Assembly: GCF_000812465.1 (NCBI RefSeq)
Contig: NZ_JWMA01000036.1
Location: 62,001-126,000, forward strand
DNA length: 64,000 nt
Direction of reading: 5' to 3'
DNA from: Cupriavidus sp. IDO
GTDB lineage: Bacteria > Pseudomonadota > Gammaproteobacteria > Burkholderiales > Burkholderiaceae
Under the pieces are notes generated by a model. The model saw only the letters and a program-made list of their open reading frames with translations. It did no database searches and was not told the DNA's origin. Made by a program: the position numbers and the translations under genes. This document shows positions 44,642 to 53,340 of this stretch, in pieces (the first letter of the stretch is position 1; every line of letters starts with the position of its first letter).

Positions 44642-44705
44642 GGCTTGTCTCATAAGGCCGGCGCCGCGCGCAGGCGGCAGGCCGGGCTCTTGGTATGTGC
44701 CGCGC

Positions 44706-45761
44706 TCAGGCTGCAGGAGCCGTCGCGGGCGGGGAAGTGGGCGGAGCGGACCAGAAATGGTCGACTTCCGCCAGGAACTCGGCCTTCTGCATCGGGGGCA
44801 GGAAGGCCGCTTCAAAGCTGTTGCGCGCCAGCTTGTGGGCATCGGCCGCGTCGAGCGGCAGCGCTTCGAACGTGGCCTCCCAGTTGGCGTTCATGTAGCC
44901 GCCAAAGTAGGCCGGGTCGTCCGAGTGCAGCGTGATCATGACGCCCGCATCGAGCATGCGCTTGAGCGGGTGGTCGCGCAGGTCGGGATAGACCTTGAGC
45001 TTCTGGTTCGACAGCGGGCACACCGTCAGCGCCACGCGTTCGCTGGCGAGCCGCTCGATGAGCGCGGCGTCTTCGACGGCGCGCACGCCATGGTCGATGC
45101 GTTCGACATTGAGGATATCCAGCGCATCCGTGACGTACTGTGCCGGGCCTTCCTCGCCGGCGTGCGCCACCAGGTGCAGGCCCAGCTCGCGGGCGCGGGC
45201 AAACACGCGCGCGAACTTCTCCGGAGGATTGCCCTGCTCGGACGAGTCCAGACCGACACCGACGAAGCGGTCGCGATATGGCAGCGCCGCTTCGAGCGTG
45301 GCGAACGCGTCTTCCTCGGAAAGATGGCGCAGGAAGCAGAGGATCAGGCTGCTCGAAAAATCGTACTCGGTACGTGCCTGGGCCAGGGCGTCGGCAATGC
45401 CGTCGATCACCACGCCGATCGGCACGCCGCGCGCGGTATGCGTCTGCGGGTCGAAGAAGATCTCGGCGTGGCGGACGTTGTCGGCGACGGCGCGCTTGAC
45501 GTAGTCCATCGTCATGTCGAAGAAATCCTCTTCGGTCAGCAGCACGCTGGCGCCTGCGTAGTAGATATCGAGGAAGGACTGCAGGTCGGTGAACGCGTAG
45601 GCGGCGCGCAGGGCTTCGACGCTTGGGTAGGGAAGCTGGACCTGGTTGCGCTGGGCCAGCCGGAAGATCAGTTCCGGTTCGAGCGTGCCTTCGATATGCA
45701 CGTGCAACTCGGCCTTCGGGGTACGGCGGATCTTGTCCGCCAGCGCGGCGTCGATGGTCAT
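44706..45761 (-). CDS. add: Adenosine/adenine deaminase family enzyme (probably adenine deaminase)
   Basis: A 351-residue zinc amidohydrolase: AELHVHIEGTLEP (first His pair), HAGEEGPAQYV, RIDHGVRAVED and HSDDPAYFGGYM. The VGLDSSEQGNPPEKF string matches the adenine deaminase (Aah1-like) branch better than adenosine deaminases, so the product is likely hypoxanthine from adenine, which XdhAB would oxidise. The alternative, true adenosine deaminase, cannot be excluded. It lies 49 nt downstream of xdhC, in the same leftward run. Confidence 0.88.
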   Translation of the reverse strand: MTIDAALADKIRRTPKAELHVHIEGTLEPELIFRLAQRNQVQLPYPSVEALRAAYAFTDLQSFLDIYYAGASVLLTEEDFFDMTMDYVKRAVADNVRHAEIFFDPQTHTARGVPIGVVIDGIADALAQARTEYDFSSSLILCFLRHLSEEDAFATLEAALPYRDRFVGVGLDSSEQGNPPEKFARVFARARELGLHLVAHAGEEGPAQYVTDALDILNVERIDHGVRAVEDAALIERLASERVALTVCPLSNQKLKVYPDLRDHPLKRMLDAGVMITLHSDDPAYFGGYMNANWEATFEALPLDAADAHKLARNSFEAAFLPPMQKAEFLAEVDHFWSAPPTSPPATAPAA

Positions 45762-45810
45762 GTGGGGCCTCGTATGGGGTCTTGTCGGCGCTTGCCGAGG
45801 GCTATTCGGG

Positions 45811-46800
45811 TTAAGGATGCGCCGCCTCCGCCAGGCTCGCGTTCAGCGCGGCAAGGCGCTGGTCGCGGACCTGGAGCATCTGGGCGACGATCGCAACCGC
45901 AATCATAGCCGGAGCCTTGTCCGTGATCCCTGGAACCCCCATCGGGCATGTCATTTCTGCAAACCGGGCCGGGTCGATGCCGTGCTCGGCCATGCGGTGT
46001 TCAAAGCGCGCGCGCTTGGTCTTCGAGCCGATCAGGCCGAAGTAAGCGAAGTCCGTGCGCCTGAAAATCTCCTCGCACAAGGTCTGGTCGAGCGCATGGC
46101 TGTGCGTCATGACCAGGAAGTAGCTGCCGGCCGGCGCCTGCGCGACCACCGCCTCCGGCGTGTCGCTGGCTTCGGCCTCGACGTTGTCGGGCAGGCCGCC
46201 CGGGAACAGCGTGTCGCGCTCGTCGACCCAGTGCACGCGGCATGGCAGGGTGGCAAGCACCTTGACCAGCGCGTGGCCCACGTGGCCGGCGCCGAACAGC
46301 ACCACGTGCATTTCGTCGGGCACCAGGGTGTCGGCCCATGTGCCATCGGACTCCAGCGTCACGCCGGGCACCACGGCGCGGCTGGCCGAGTAAGTCACCG
46401 GGCCCGATGCCGGCACGTGGCGCTGCACGGGCTTGCCCGCGGCAAAGGCCGTCTCGATCGCATCGAGCCAGGCGAGGTCGGCCGTGCCCAGCACTTCGAA
46501 TGCCAGCTGCACCACGCCGCCACAGCACTGGCCCAGCGCTGGCCCGAGCGGAATGCGTTCGATGCGCCGCTGCTCACCGGTAGTCAGCATGTCGCGGGCA
46601 ATGTCCATGCCGCGCCATTCCAGATGGCCGCCACCGATGGTGCCGACCAGGTCGTTGGCGCTGACCAGCATGCGGATGCCCGGCTCGCGTGGCGCGGAGC
46701 CCTTGACTTCGACGATGGTGACCATCGCCACCGGCACGCCGGTGCGCACCATGCGTGCGGCGTCGGCGAAGCGGAAGGGTTTGAGTGGAGCGTCCTGCAT
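45811..46800 (-). CDS. xdhC: XdhC, molybdenum-cofactor insertion factor for xanthine dehydrogenase
   Basis: A 329-residue XdhC/CoxI-family protein that binds Moco, promotes its sulfuration and delivers it to XdhB. N-terminal segment with REPGIRMLVS and GTIGGGHLEW, a CC pair (GQCCGGVV) and a C-terminal Rossmann domain HVVLFGAGHVGHALVKVL with GSKTKRARFEHR. ATG 46800 is the family start; the upstream open frame is low complexity. It is the third gene of the xdhA-xdhB-xdhC series, 166 nt after xdhB. Confidence 0.94.
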   Translation of the reverse strand: MQDAPLKPFRFADAARMVRTGVPVAMVTIVEVKGSAPREPGIRMLVSANDLVGTIGGGHLEWRGMDIARDMLTTGEQRRIERIPLGPALGQCCGGVVQLAFEVLGTADLAWLDAIETAFAAGKPVQRHVPASGPVTYSASRAVVPGVTLESDGTWADTLVPDEMHVVLFGAGHVGHALVKVLATLPCRVHWVDERDTLFPGGLPDNVEAEASDTPEAVVAQAPAGSYFLVMTHSHALDQTLCEEIFRRTDFAYFGLIGSKTKRARFEHRMAEHGIDPARFAEMTCPMGVPGITDKAPAMIAVAIVAQMLQVRDQRLAALNASLAEAAHP

Positions 46801-46966
46801 GATCGGGGGCCTTGGTCTGGGTGCTGTCTGGTGCAGGTGTAGTTGTTCTTCTTGCTGCTTTGTGTTCCGGGCGTGGAGCGCGCGCCTGCCTCTGCCTCCG
46901 GCCCCCCGGCCGCCACGATGGACGGTCGAGGGGGGAAAGTCCGGAGGCGTCAGCAGGCGCGACGCA

Positions 46967-49321
46967 TCAGGCCGCTTGCGCGATGGCTTCGCGCACGGCA
47001 TCCGCCGCGTTCAGGATCGCCTCGCTGGTCGCGGGGGCGCTCAGCGGCGGGTTCACCTTGTAGTCGCCGATGGCTGCCACCGCATCGCGGATGGCGAAGA
47101 ACACGGAGAACGGCAGCAGCAGCGGCGGCTCGCCCACTGCCTTGGAGCGGTGAATGCTGTCTTCCACGTTCTGGTTCTGGAACAGCCGGACGTTGAATTC
47201 CTCGGGGCAGTCGTTGATCGTCGGGATCTTGTAGGTGGAAGGCGCGTGCGTCATCAGCTTGCCGTCCTGGTTCCACCACAGTTCTTCCGTCGTCAGCCAG
47301 CCCATGCCCTGGATGAACGCACCTTCCACCTGGCCGATGTCGATCGCCGGGTTCAGGGAGCGGCCGGCATCGTGCAGGGCGTCGGCGCGCAGCAGCTTCC
47401 ATTCGCCGGTCAGCGTATCGACCAGCACTTCCGAGCATGCCGCACCGTACGCGAAGTAGTAGAACGGACGGCCATGCAGCTTGCTCTGGTCCCAGTGCAG
47501 CTTCGGCGTGGTGTAGAAACCGTCCGACCACAGCTGCACGCGCGCCACATAGGCTTCGCGCGCCAGGTCTCCGAACGAGAGGCGCAGCTCGCCTGCGACG
47601 ACCAGGTCATCATTGAGGCGCACGTCTTCCGGTTCGACGCCTGCCTTGCGTGCGGCAAAGGCGGTTAGGCGCTCGCGGATCTGGCGGGCGGCGTCCTGCG
47701 CGGCCTTGCCGTTCAGGTCGGCGCCGGTCGAGGCTGCCGTGGCGGACGTGTTGGCCACCTTGCTGGTATCGGTAGCGGTCACGCGCACGCGTTCCAGGCG
47801 GATGCCCAGTTCATGCGCCACCACCATTGCCACCTTGGTGTTCAGGCCCTGGCCCATCTCGGTGCCGCCGTGGTTCACCAGCACCGAGCCGTCGTTGTAG
47901 ACATGCACCAGCGCACCGGCCTGGTTGAAGTGGGCAACGTTGAACGAGATGCCGAACTTCACCGGCGTGATCGCGATGCCCTTCTTCAGGACCGGGCTGG
48001 TCGCATTGAAGGCGCGCGTGGCCTCGCGGCGGGCGCGGTATTCGCTGGTGGCCACCAGCTCATCGATCAGTTCGTGGATGACGTTGTCTTCCACGGTCTG
48101 GCCGTAAGGCGTGACGTTGTTCTCGCCCTTGCCATAGAAGTTGGCACGGCGCACTTCCAGCGAATCCTTGCCGACGTTGCGCGCTACGTCGTCGAGGATG
48201 TACTCGATCGCGAATGCGCCCTGCGGGCCGCCGAAGCCGCGGAAGGCGGTGTTGCTCTGCGTATTGGTCTTGCCGCAGTAGCCGTCGATCTGCACGTTCG
48301 GCAGCCAGTAGGCGTTGTCGAAGTGGCAGATGGCACGGGTCATCACCGGGCCGGACAGGTCGGCCGAGAAGCCGGCGCGCGACACCATCTCGACCTTCAC
48401 GCCTTCGATGTGCCCTGCATCGTCATGGCCGACTTTATAGCCGAACACGAAGTCATGGCGCTTGCCGGTGATCATCATGTCGTCGTCGCGGTCCGGACGC
48501 AGCTTGACGGGGCACATCAGCTTCCACGCCGCCAGCGCGGCGCAGCACGCGAACAGCGCCGACTGCGATTCCTTGCCGCCGAAGCCGCCGCCCATGCGGC
48601 GGCATTCGACCAGCACCTGGTGCGCATGCCAGCCGAGCATGTGGGACACGGCGTGCTGCATTTCTGTAGGGTGCTGGGTCGAGCACCACACATGCATGCC
48701 GTCGTTCTCGCGCGGCGCGGCGTACGAGATCTGGCCTTCCAGGTAGAACTGTTCCTGTCCGCCAAGGCGGATCTTGCCGGCATCCTGGTGCGCGGCGGCG
48801 GAGATGTGCTGCACGGCGTCGCCGCGCTTGAGGTGCATCGGCGGCAGCACATAGCTGCCGGCCTGGTGCGCGGCTTCGGGCGACAGCACCGGCGGCAGGT
48901 CCTCATAGTCGATGACGCCCAGACATGCGGCGCGGCGTGCCGCGTCGTGCGAGGTGGCCACCACGATGAAGACCGGCTGGCCGATGAACTGCACCACGTC
49001 GCGCGCCAGGATCGGGTCGTCGTGGATGATCGGGCCGCAGTCATTGGTGCCGGGGATATCGTCCACCGTCAGCACCGACACCACGCCGGGCGCGGCGCGC
49101 ACCTTGTCGAGCGAGATGGACTTGATGCGGGCGTGGGCGCGCGTGCTCATGCCGAGCGCGGCGTGCAGCGTGCCGGCCAGTTCGGGGATGTCGTCCGTAT
49201 AGGTCGCCGTGCCCGCCACATGCAGGTGCGCCGATTCGTGAGGACGCGAGATGCCCACCTGCGGGGTGGACTCGGCGGCAACGCTGGCGTCGAGCAGGAA
49301 GGGTTCGGTTTGCTTGTTCAT
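46967..49321 (-). CDS. xdhB: Xanthine dehydrogenase molybdopterin-binding subunit
   Basis: A 784-residue large subunit that holds Moco and oxidises hypoxanthine and xanthine to urate. Conserved segments: GGGFGGKESQ and RGFGGPQGAF around the cofactor, HGGTEMGQGLNTKV (Q loop) and a final VGEPPLLLPFSVFFAIRDAV with the catalytic Glu region. Length matches bacterial XdhB. It starts 12 nt after xdhA, so the two subunits are co-translated. Confidence 0.96.
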   Translation of the reverse strand: MNKQTEPFLLDASVAAESTPQVGISRPHESAHLHVAGTATYTDDIPELAGTLHAALGMSTRAHARIKSISLDKVRAAPGVVSVLTVDDIPGTNDCGPIIHDDPILARDVVQFIGQPVFIVVATSHDAARRAACLGVIDYEDLPPVLSPEAAHQAGSYVLPPMHLKRGDAVQHISAAAHQDAGKIRLGGQEQFYLEGQISYAAPRENDGMHVWCSTQHPTEMQHAVSHMLGWHAHQVLVECRRMGGGFGGKESQSALFACCAALAAWKLMCPVKLRPDRDDDMMITGKRHDFVFGYKVGHDDAGHIEGVKVEMVSRAGFSADLSGPVMTRAICHFDNAYWLPNVQIDGYCGKTNTQSNTAFRGFGGPQGAFAIEYILDDVARNVGKDSLEVRRANFYGKGENNVTPYGQTVEDNVIHELIDELVATSEYRARREATRAFNATSPVLKKGIAITPVKFGISFNVAHFNQAGALVHVYNDGSVLVNHGGTEMGQGLNTKVAMVVAHELGIRLERVRVTATDTSKVANTSATAASTGADLNGKAAQDAARQIRERLTAFAARKAGVEPEDVRLNDDLVVAGELRLSFGDLAREAYVARVQLWSDGFYTTPKLHWDQSKLHGRPFYYFAYGAACSEVLVDTLTGEWKLLRADALHDAGRSLNPAIDIGQVEGAFIQGMGWLTTEELWWNQDGKLMTHAPSTYKIPTINDCPEEFNVRLFQNQNVEDSIHRSKAVGEPPLLLPFSVFFAIRDAVAAIGDYKVNPPLSAPATSEAILNAADAVREAIAQAA

Positions 49322-49333
49322 GCCGATCTCTCC

Positions 49334-50836
49334 TCAGGCCGTGACGGTTGCAGTGGTGCCGGCGCCGATGGCGCGGACGTTGACGGAGGCTGCAGGGAGC
49401 GCATCGGCGCGCGTCTCCAGCCAGAAGCGGTACAGCAGGTTGGCGGCGCCGCGGGTGCGGTACGAGGCGGTTGCACGCATGTCGGAAAGCGGCGTGTAGT
49501 CCTGTGCCAGCGCGGCCATGCCGGCACGCGCGGTCGCTTCGTTCCAGGGCTGGCCGGTCAGTGCCGCTTCCGTCGCGGCAGCGCGCTTGGGCGTGGCGGC
49601 CATGCCGCCGAAGGCGATGCGTGCCTGCGTGACCACGCCGTTTTCGACGGTAATGCCAAATGCAGCGCACACGGCGGAAATGTCCTCGTCAAAGCGTTTT
49701 GACAGCTTGTAGGTCCTGAAGTGCTGCGGGCCGGCCACCGGCACGCGCAGGGCCGCGACGAATTCGCCTTCCTGCATGGCGGTCTTCTGGTAGGCCAGGT
49801 AGAGGTCTTCCAGTGGCATCGTGCGGCGCGTACCGCCATGCTGCAGCACGACTTCGGCACCGAGGGCGATCAGGGCCGGCATCGAGTCGCCGATCGGCGA
49901 GCCGTTGGCGATATTGCCGCCCAGCGTGCCGGCGTTGCGGATCGGCAGCGAGGCGAAGCGTTTCCACATTTCTTCGAGCTCGGGATGCACGGCGTTCAAC
50001 GCGGCGTAGGCCTTCTCGAGCGTCACGCCGGCACCGATCTCGGTCATGCCGTCGCGTTCCTCGATGGTTTGCAGGTCTTCCACCTGGCCCACGTAAAGCA
50101 GGTTGCCCAGTTCGCGGAACTGCTTGGTGACCCACAGGCCGACGTCGGTGCTGCCCGCCAGGATGCGGATGCCAGGCTCGGCGGCCTTGATGGCGCCGAA
50201 TTCGGAGGCCGTGCGCGGGGCATAGAAGTTCTGGCCTTGCGCGCTGTAGCGGAAGGTCTCGCCGCGCTTGAGGTTGCGCAGCGTGTCGGCGATCTGCTTC
50301 GGATTGAGCTTGCTTGCGTGCGGGGCGGGCAGGGCCATCATGCGCTCGCCGGCATCGATGATCGGCCGGTAGCCGGTGCAGCGGCACAGGTTGCCGGTCA
50401 GGGCGTCGCAGATGGTCGTGCGCGAGGGCGCTTCGCTGCCCGGCGTGTATTGCTGGTACAGCGCCCACAGCGACATCACGAAGCCGGGGGTGCAGAATCC
50501 GCATTGCGAGCCGTGGCACTCGACCATGGCTTCCTGCACGGGGTGCAGGGTGCCGTCGGCCTGGCGCAGGTCCTCGACCGTGATCAGGGCCTTGCCGTCG
50601 AGCGTGGGCAGGAACTGGATGCAGGAATTGACAGCCTTGAATTCGACATCGCCGCCGTCCTGCAGCTCGCCGATCACGACGGTGCAGGCGCCGCAGTCGC
50701 CTTCGGCGCAACCTTCCTTGGTGCCCGTGCAACGCGCGTCTTCACGCAGGTACTGCAGCACGGTGCGGGTAACGGGGGCGTCGGATACTTCCTGGACCTG
50801 GCCGCGGTGGAAAAAGCGGATGGTTTGCGTCTCCAT
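49334..50836 (-). CDS. xdhA: Xanthine dehydrogenase small subunit (2Fe-2S and FAD)
   Basis: A 500-residue subunit that passes electrons from Moco through two [2Fe-2S] clusters to FAD and NAD+. The plant-type cluster has CAEGDCGAC (Cys43, 48, 51), the second has CGFCTPGFVMS and CRCTGYRP, and the FAD domain (from about 190) has LAGSTDVGLWVTKQ and TLGGNIANGSPIGDSMPAL. ATG 50836 is the family start. It is divergent from the LysR-type gene at 51067, its probable regulator. Confidence 0.96.
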   Translation of the reverse strand: METQTIRFFHRGQVQEVSDAPVTRTVLQYLREDARCTGTKEGCAEGDCGACTVVIGELQDGGDVEFKAVNSCIQFLPTLDGKALITVEDLRQADGTLHPVQEAMVECHGSQCGFCTPGFVMSLWALYQQYTPGSEAPSRTTICDALTGNLCRCTGYRPIIDAGERMMALPAPHASKLNPKQIADTLRNLKRGETFRYSAQGQNFYAPRTASEFGAIKAAEPGIRILAGSTDVGLWVTKQFRELGNLLYVGQVEDLQTIEERDGMTEIGAGVTLEKAYAALNAVHPELEEMWKRFASLPIRNAGTLGGNIANGSPIGDSMPALIALGAEVVLQHGGTRRTMPLEDLYLAYQKTAMQEGEFVAALRVPVAGPQHFRTYKLSKRFDEDISAVCAAFGITVENGVVTQARIAFGGMAATPKRAAATEAALTGQPWNEATARAGMAALAQDYTPLSDMRATASYRTRGAANLLYRFWLETRADALPAASVNVRAIGAGTTATVTA

Positions 50837-51066
50837 GGTCTTCTCTCTTTCTGTGATGGAGGAAACATAGCATTGGCGCCATTCATGCAATATTCGGCCC
50901 AGGTGATATGCCCCATCAGCAGGCACGCCGGTTGGGCGGCAAATGGCCGGCAAGTGGACAGGGCGTGGCCGGATTTGACCGATTACGGGGTGCGTGACAT
51001 ACACTATGCGCCGTTCCCATCCCCCACGCCACCCATCCAGCCCCGGCCGGAAGGACTCCCATCGCC

Positions 51067-52014
51067 ATGCACGGACGCGACCATCTCGATACTTATTTGC
51101 TGCGGGTGCTTCACACCCTGCTGACCGAGCAGAGCGTGACCCGTACTGCCGTGCGCCTGGGCCAGTCCCAGCCGGCCATCAGCAACACGCTAAAGCGGCT
51201 GCGGGAGATCACCGGCGATGCCATTTTGGTGCGGGGCAAAAACGGCATGGTGCCCACCGAGCGGGGGCGCGAACTGCTGGCGCTGGCCGAGCAGAGCCTG
51301 GCGGCGATGGACCGCATCGCCCGCCCGCCCCAGCAGTTCGATCCGGCCACGACGACCCGCACCTTCCATCTGGGCGCGCCTGACTACCTGGACGCCTTTT
51401 TCCTGCCAAACATCGTCGAGCGCGTGCGCCGCCTGGCGCCGGGCGCCAAGCTGTTCGTGCATCCGATGACCTCGTCGAGCGACTTTCTCGAGGACCTGGA
51501 ACAGGGGCAGCTGGACATCGTGGTGGGCAACTGGCTTTCCCCGCCGGAGCATCTGCATATCTCGCCGCTGTTCGACGACGAGGTGGTCTGCATGCTCGGC
51601 GCCCAGCACCCGCTGGCGCGCAAGGGACTGACGCTCAAGCACTATCTGGAGATGCCGCATCTGGCACCTGCGCCGTATGCCTCGATGCAGCGCAGCATGA
51701 TCGACCAGGCGCTGGCGGAGCAGGGCTACAAGCGCAATATCCAGGTGACGCTGCCGTATTTCGGGCTGGTGCCGTATGTACTGATGAAGACGGACATGGT
51801 CTTCACGACAGGCCGCCAGTTCGCGGCGCACTATGCGCAATACCTGCCGATCCGGATGGTGGCCTCGCCGGTGGCCTTCCCGCGCATGCGGTTCTACCAG
51901 CTCTGGCATGAGCGCTGCCATGCTGCGCCTGATGTGATGTGGATGCGCAGGATGATCGCCGAGGTGGCGACAGACCTGCCGCAGTTGCCGCGGCTGGAAG
52001 CAGCGGCGGGCTGA
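51067..52014 (+). CDS. LysR-family transcriptional regulator
   Basis: A 315-residue LysR regulator: N-terminal winged helix (residues about 5-65, LDTYLLRVLHTLLTEQSVTR, then QSQPAISNTLKRLREITGD) and a C-terminal periplasmic-binding-like effector domain. The GGAAGGA upstream is 11 nt from the ATG. Its divergent orientation to xdhA (230-nt shared upstream region) makes it the likely controller of xanthine dehydrogenase; the effector is unknown. Confidence 0.92.
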   Translation: MHGRDHLDTYLLRVLHTLLTEQSVTRTAVRLGQSQPAISNTLKRLREITGDAILVRGKNGMVPTERGRELLALAEQSLAAMDRIARPPQQFDPATTTRTFHLGAPDYLDAFFLPNIVERVRRLAPGAKLFVHPMTSSSDFLEDLEQGQLDIVVGNWLSPPEHLHISPLFDDEVVCMLGAQHPLARKGLTLKHYLEMPHLAPAPYASMQRSMIDQALAEQGYKRNIQVTLPYFGLVPYVLMKTDMVFTTGRQFAAHYAQYLPIRMVASPVAFPRMRFYQLWHERCHAAPDVMWMRRMIAEVATDLPQLPRLEAAAG

Positions 52015-52373
52015 CAGGGCGGAAATGGAAAGCGAAACCGGAACGCGGTTCAGGCTCGCCGCGCCTTCCGTTGACTCCGGCGCGGTGGAGCGGGGGTTCC
52101 AGCGTATCCCGCCTACCGAGCCGCGAAATCGTCGTTTATTGCCGCGGTTTTGGGGCCGCCGGGCGCGGACTAGCCGTTTTATTTGGCTCTTCGCTGGATC
52201 GCGGTTCGGGGTTCTTGGATGCTCTGCTGTTTCGCCGGCGTAGCCGGCGCCCCTTCAGGGGCGAAACCTGAGGCCGTCGACCCTCGACAGCGCCCAACCG
52301 CAGCCACTACCCTCAGGTTTATCGGCAACCGCCCCTCCAAAACCCCAACCCCACAAACCAGCGAAGAATCTAT
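52015..52373. other. 359-bp intergenic region with a nested palindrome
   Basis: Between the converging lysR and tupA-like genes. It contains the nested hairpin at 52229-52267 and no credible ORF or ribosome site. The sequence is less regular in codon-position bias than the flanking genes, consistent with non-coding DNA. Confidence 0.6.
52229..52267. repeat. Nested hairpin
   Basis: Outer arms GTTTCGCC (52229-52236) and GGCGAAAC (52260-52267) enclose GCCGGC-GTA-GCCGGC and CCCC-TTCA-GGGG. Some inner and outer pairings compete, so alternative folds are possible. No T-tract follows. Confidence 0.6.
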
Positions 52374-53195
52374 TTATTTCCCCTTGTAGTCCGGGAAAAA
52401 CAGCTGCTCACCCTCGACCTTGTAGCCGGCGATGGCGTCCTGGCCTTCCTTCGACGTAATCCATTCCACCAGCTTCATCGCATCCGCATAGTTGGTGCCG
52501 GGGTGCTTTGCAGGATTGACGGCGATGATCCCGTAGGGATTGAACATCTTCGGGTCGCCCTGCACGGCGATCGCCAAGCCGGTCTTGGCGCGGTAGGCGC
52601 CGTAGGTGGCGCGGTCGGACAGTGTGTAGGCCGGCATCTGCGCCGCCATCGTCAGCACCTCGCCCATGCCCAGTCCCGCGTTCACATACCAGGGCTGGCC
52701 CTTCGGCTCGATGCCGACCTGTTTCCAGTAGTCCTTCTCCATCATGTCGGTGCCCGAGTTGTCGCCGCGGGAGATGAACTTGCTGCCGCTGCCGGCAAGC
52801 TTGCGGAAGCTGGCCAGGACATCCTTGCTGCTCTTGAGTCCGGCAGGATCGCTGGCCGGGCCGACCACGATGAAATCGTTGTACATCACGTCGCGGCGAT
52901 TGACGCCGTAGCCGGCCGCGACGAATTCGTCCTCCATCTTGCGGGCGTGCACCAGCAGCACGTCCACGTCGCCCATCTCGCCCATCTTCATGGCCTTGCC
53001 CGAGCCGACCGCAATGACTTTCACGGTCACGCCGGACTTCTGCTCGAACTTCGGCAGCAAGTACTTCAGCAGGCCGGAGTTCTCCGTGCTGGTCGTGGTG
53101 GCCATCTTCAGTTCACTGGCGTGCGTGGTTGCCCACATCATCAGGCAGGCGACGGCGGCCATCCGCGGAATCAGGCGAAGCAGGGGTAGGGGCAT
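52374..53195 (-). CDS. Tungstate-type periplasmic binding protein (TupA-like)
   Basis: A 273-residue periplasmic binding protein with a 26-residue signal peptide (MPLPLLRLIPRMAAVACLMM start, ending about THA). The mature part begins ELKMATTTSTENSGLLKYLL; the TTTSTENSG segment is the oxyanion-binding signature of TupA-type tungstate binding proteins, distinct from ModA. GDNSGTDMMEKDYWKQ and GLGMGEVLTMAAQ are also typical. AAAGGAACC precedes the ATG. No permease or ATPase gene is adjacent. Molybdate binding is a possible alternative. Confidence 0.88.
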   Translation of the reverse strand: MPLPLLRLIPRMAAVACLMMWATTHASELKMATTTSTENSGLLKYLLPKFEQKSGVTVKVIAVGSGKAMKMGEMGDVDVLLVHARKMEDEFVAAGYGVNRRDVMYNDFIVVGPASDPAGLKSSKDVLASFRKLAGSGSKFISRGDNSGTDMMEKDYWKQVGIEPKGQPWYVNAGLGMGEVLTMAAQMPAYTLSDRATYGAYRAKTGLAIAVQGDPKMFNPYGIIAVNPAKHPGTNYADAMKLVEWITSKEGQDAIAGYKVEGEQLFFPDYKGK

Positions 53196-53209
53196 CTGTG
53201 GTTCCTTTG

Positions 53210-53233
53210 AATTATGTTTTTAGAAACATAATT
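53210..53233. promoter_or_regulatory. Palindromic operator in the tupA-like/regulator gap
   Basis: AATTATGTTT and its exact complement AAACATAATT, separated by TTAG, form a 10-bp perfect inverted repeat 14 nt upstream of the tupA-like start codon. It is the obvious binding site for the divergent ModE-like regulator. A second smaller palindrome TTACGTAA lies further right, near 53272. Confidence 0.65.
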
Positions 53234-53340
53234 GCCACGTTCTTCCGTGATCGTGGAGAATGCCGGAAATTACGTAAATAACGGGGTGATCAGATTGTCG
53301 TCGAGTCACATCAGGGAAGTAAATATGCAAGGCGGTACAT

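Noticed and set aside
47813-49702. 629-residue ORF on the plus strand
   Set aside because: Antisense to xdhB and the start of the xdhA region; composition is that of a high-GC shadow frame and no motif is seen.
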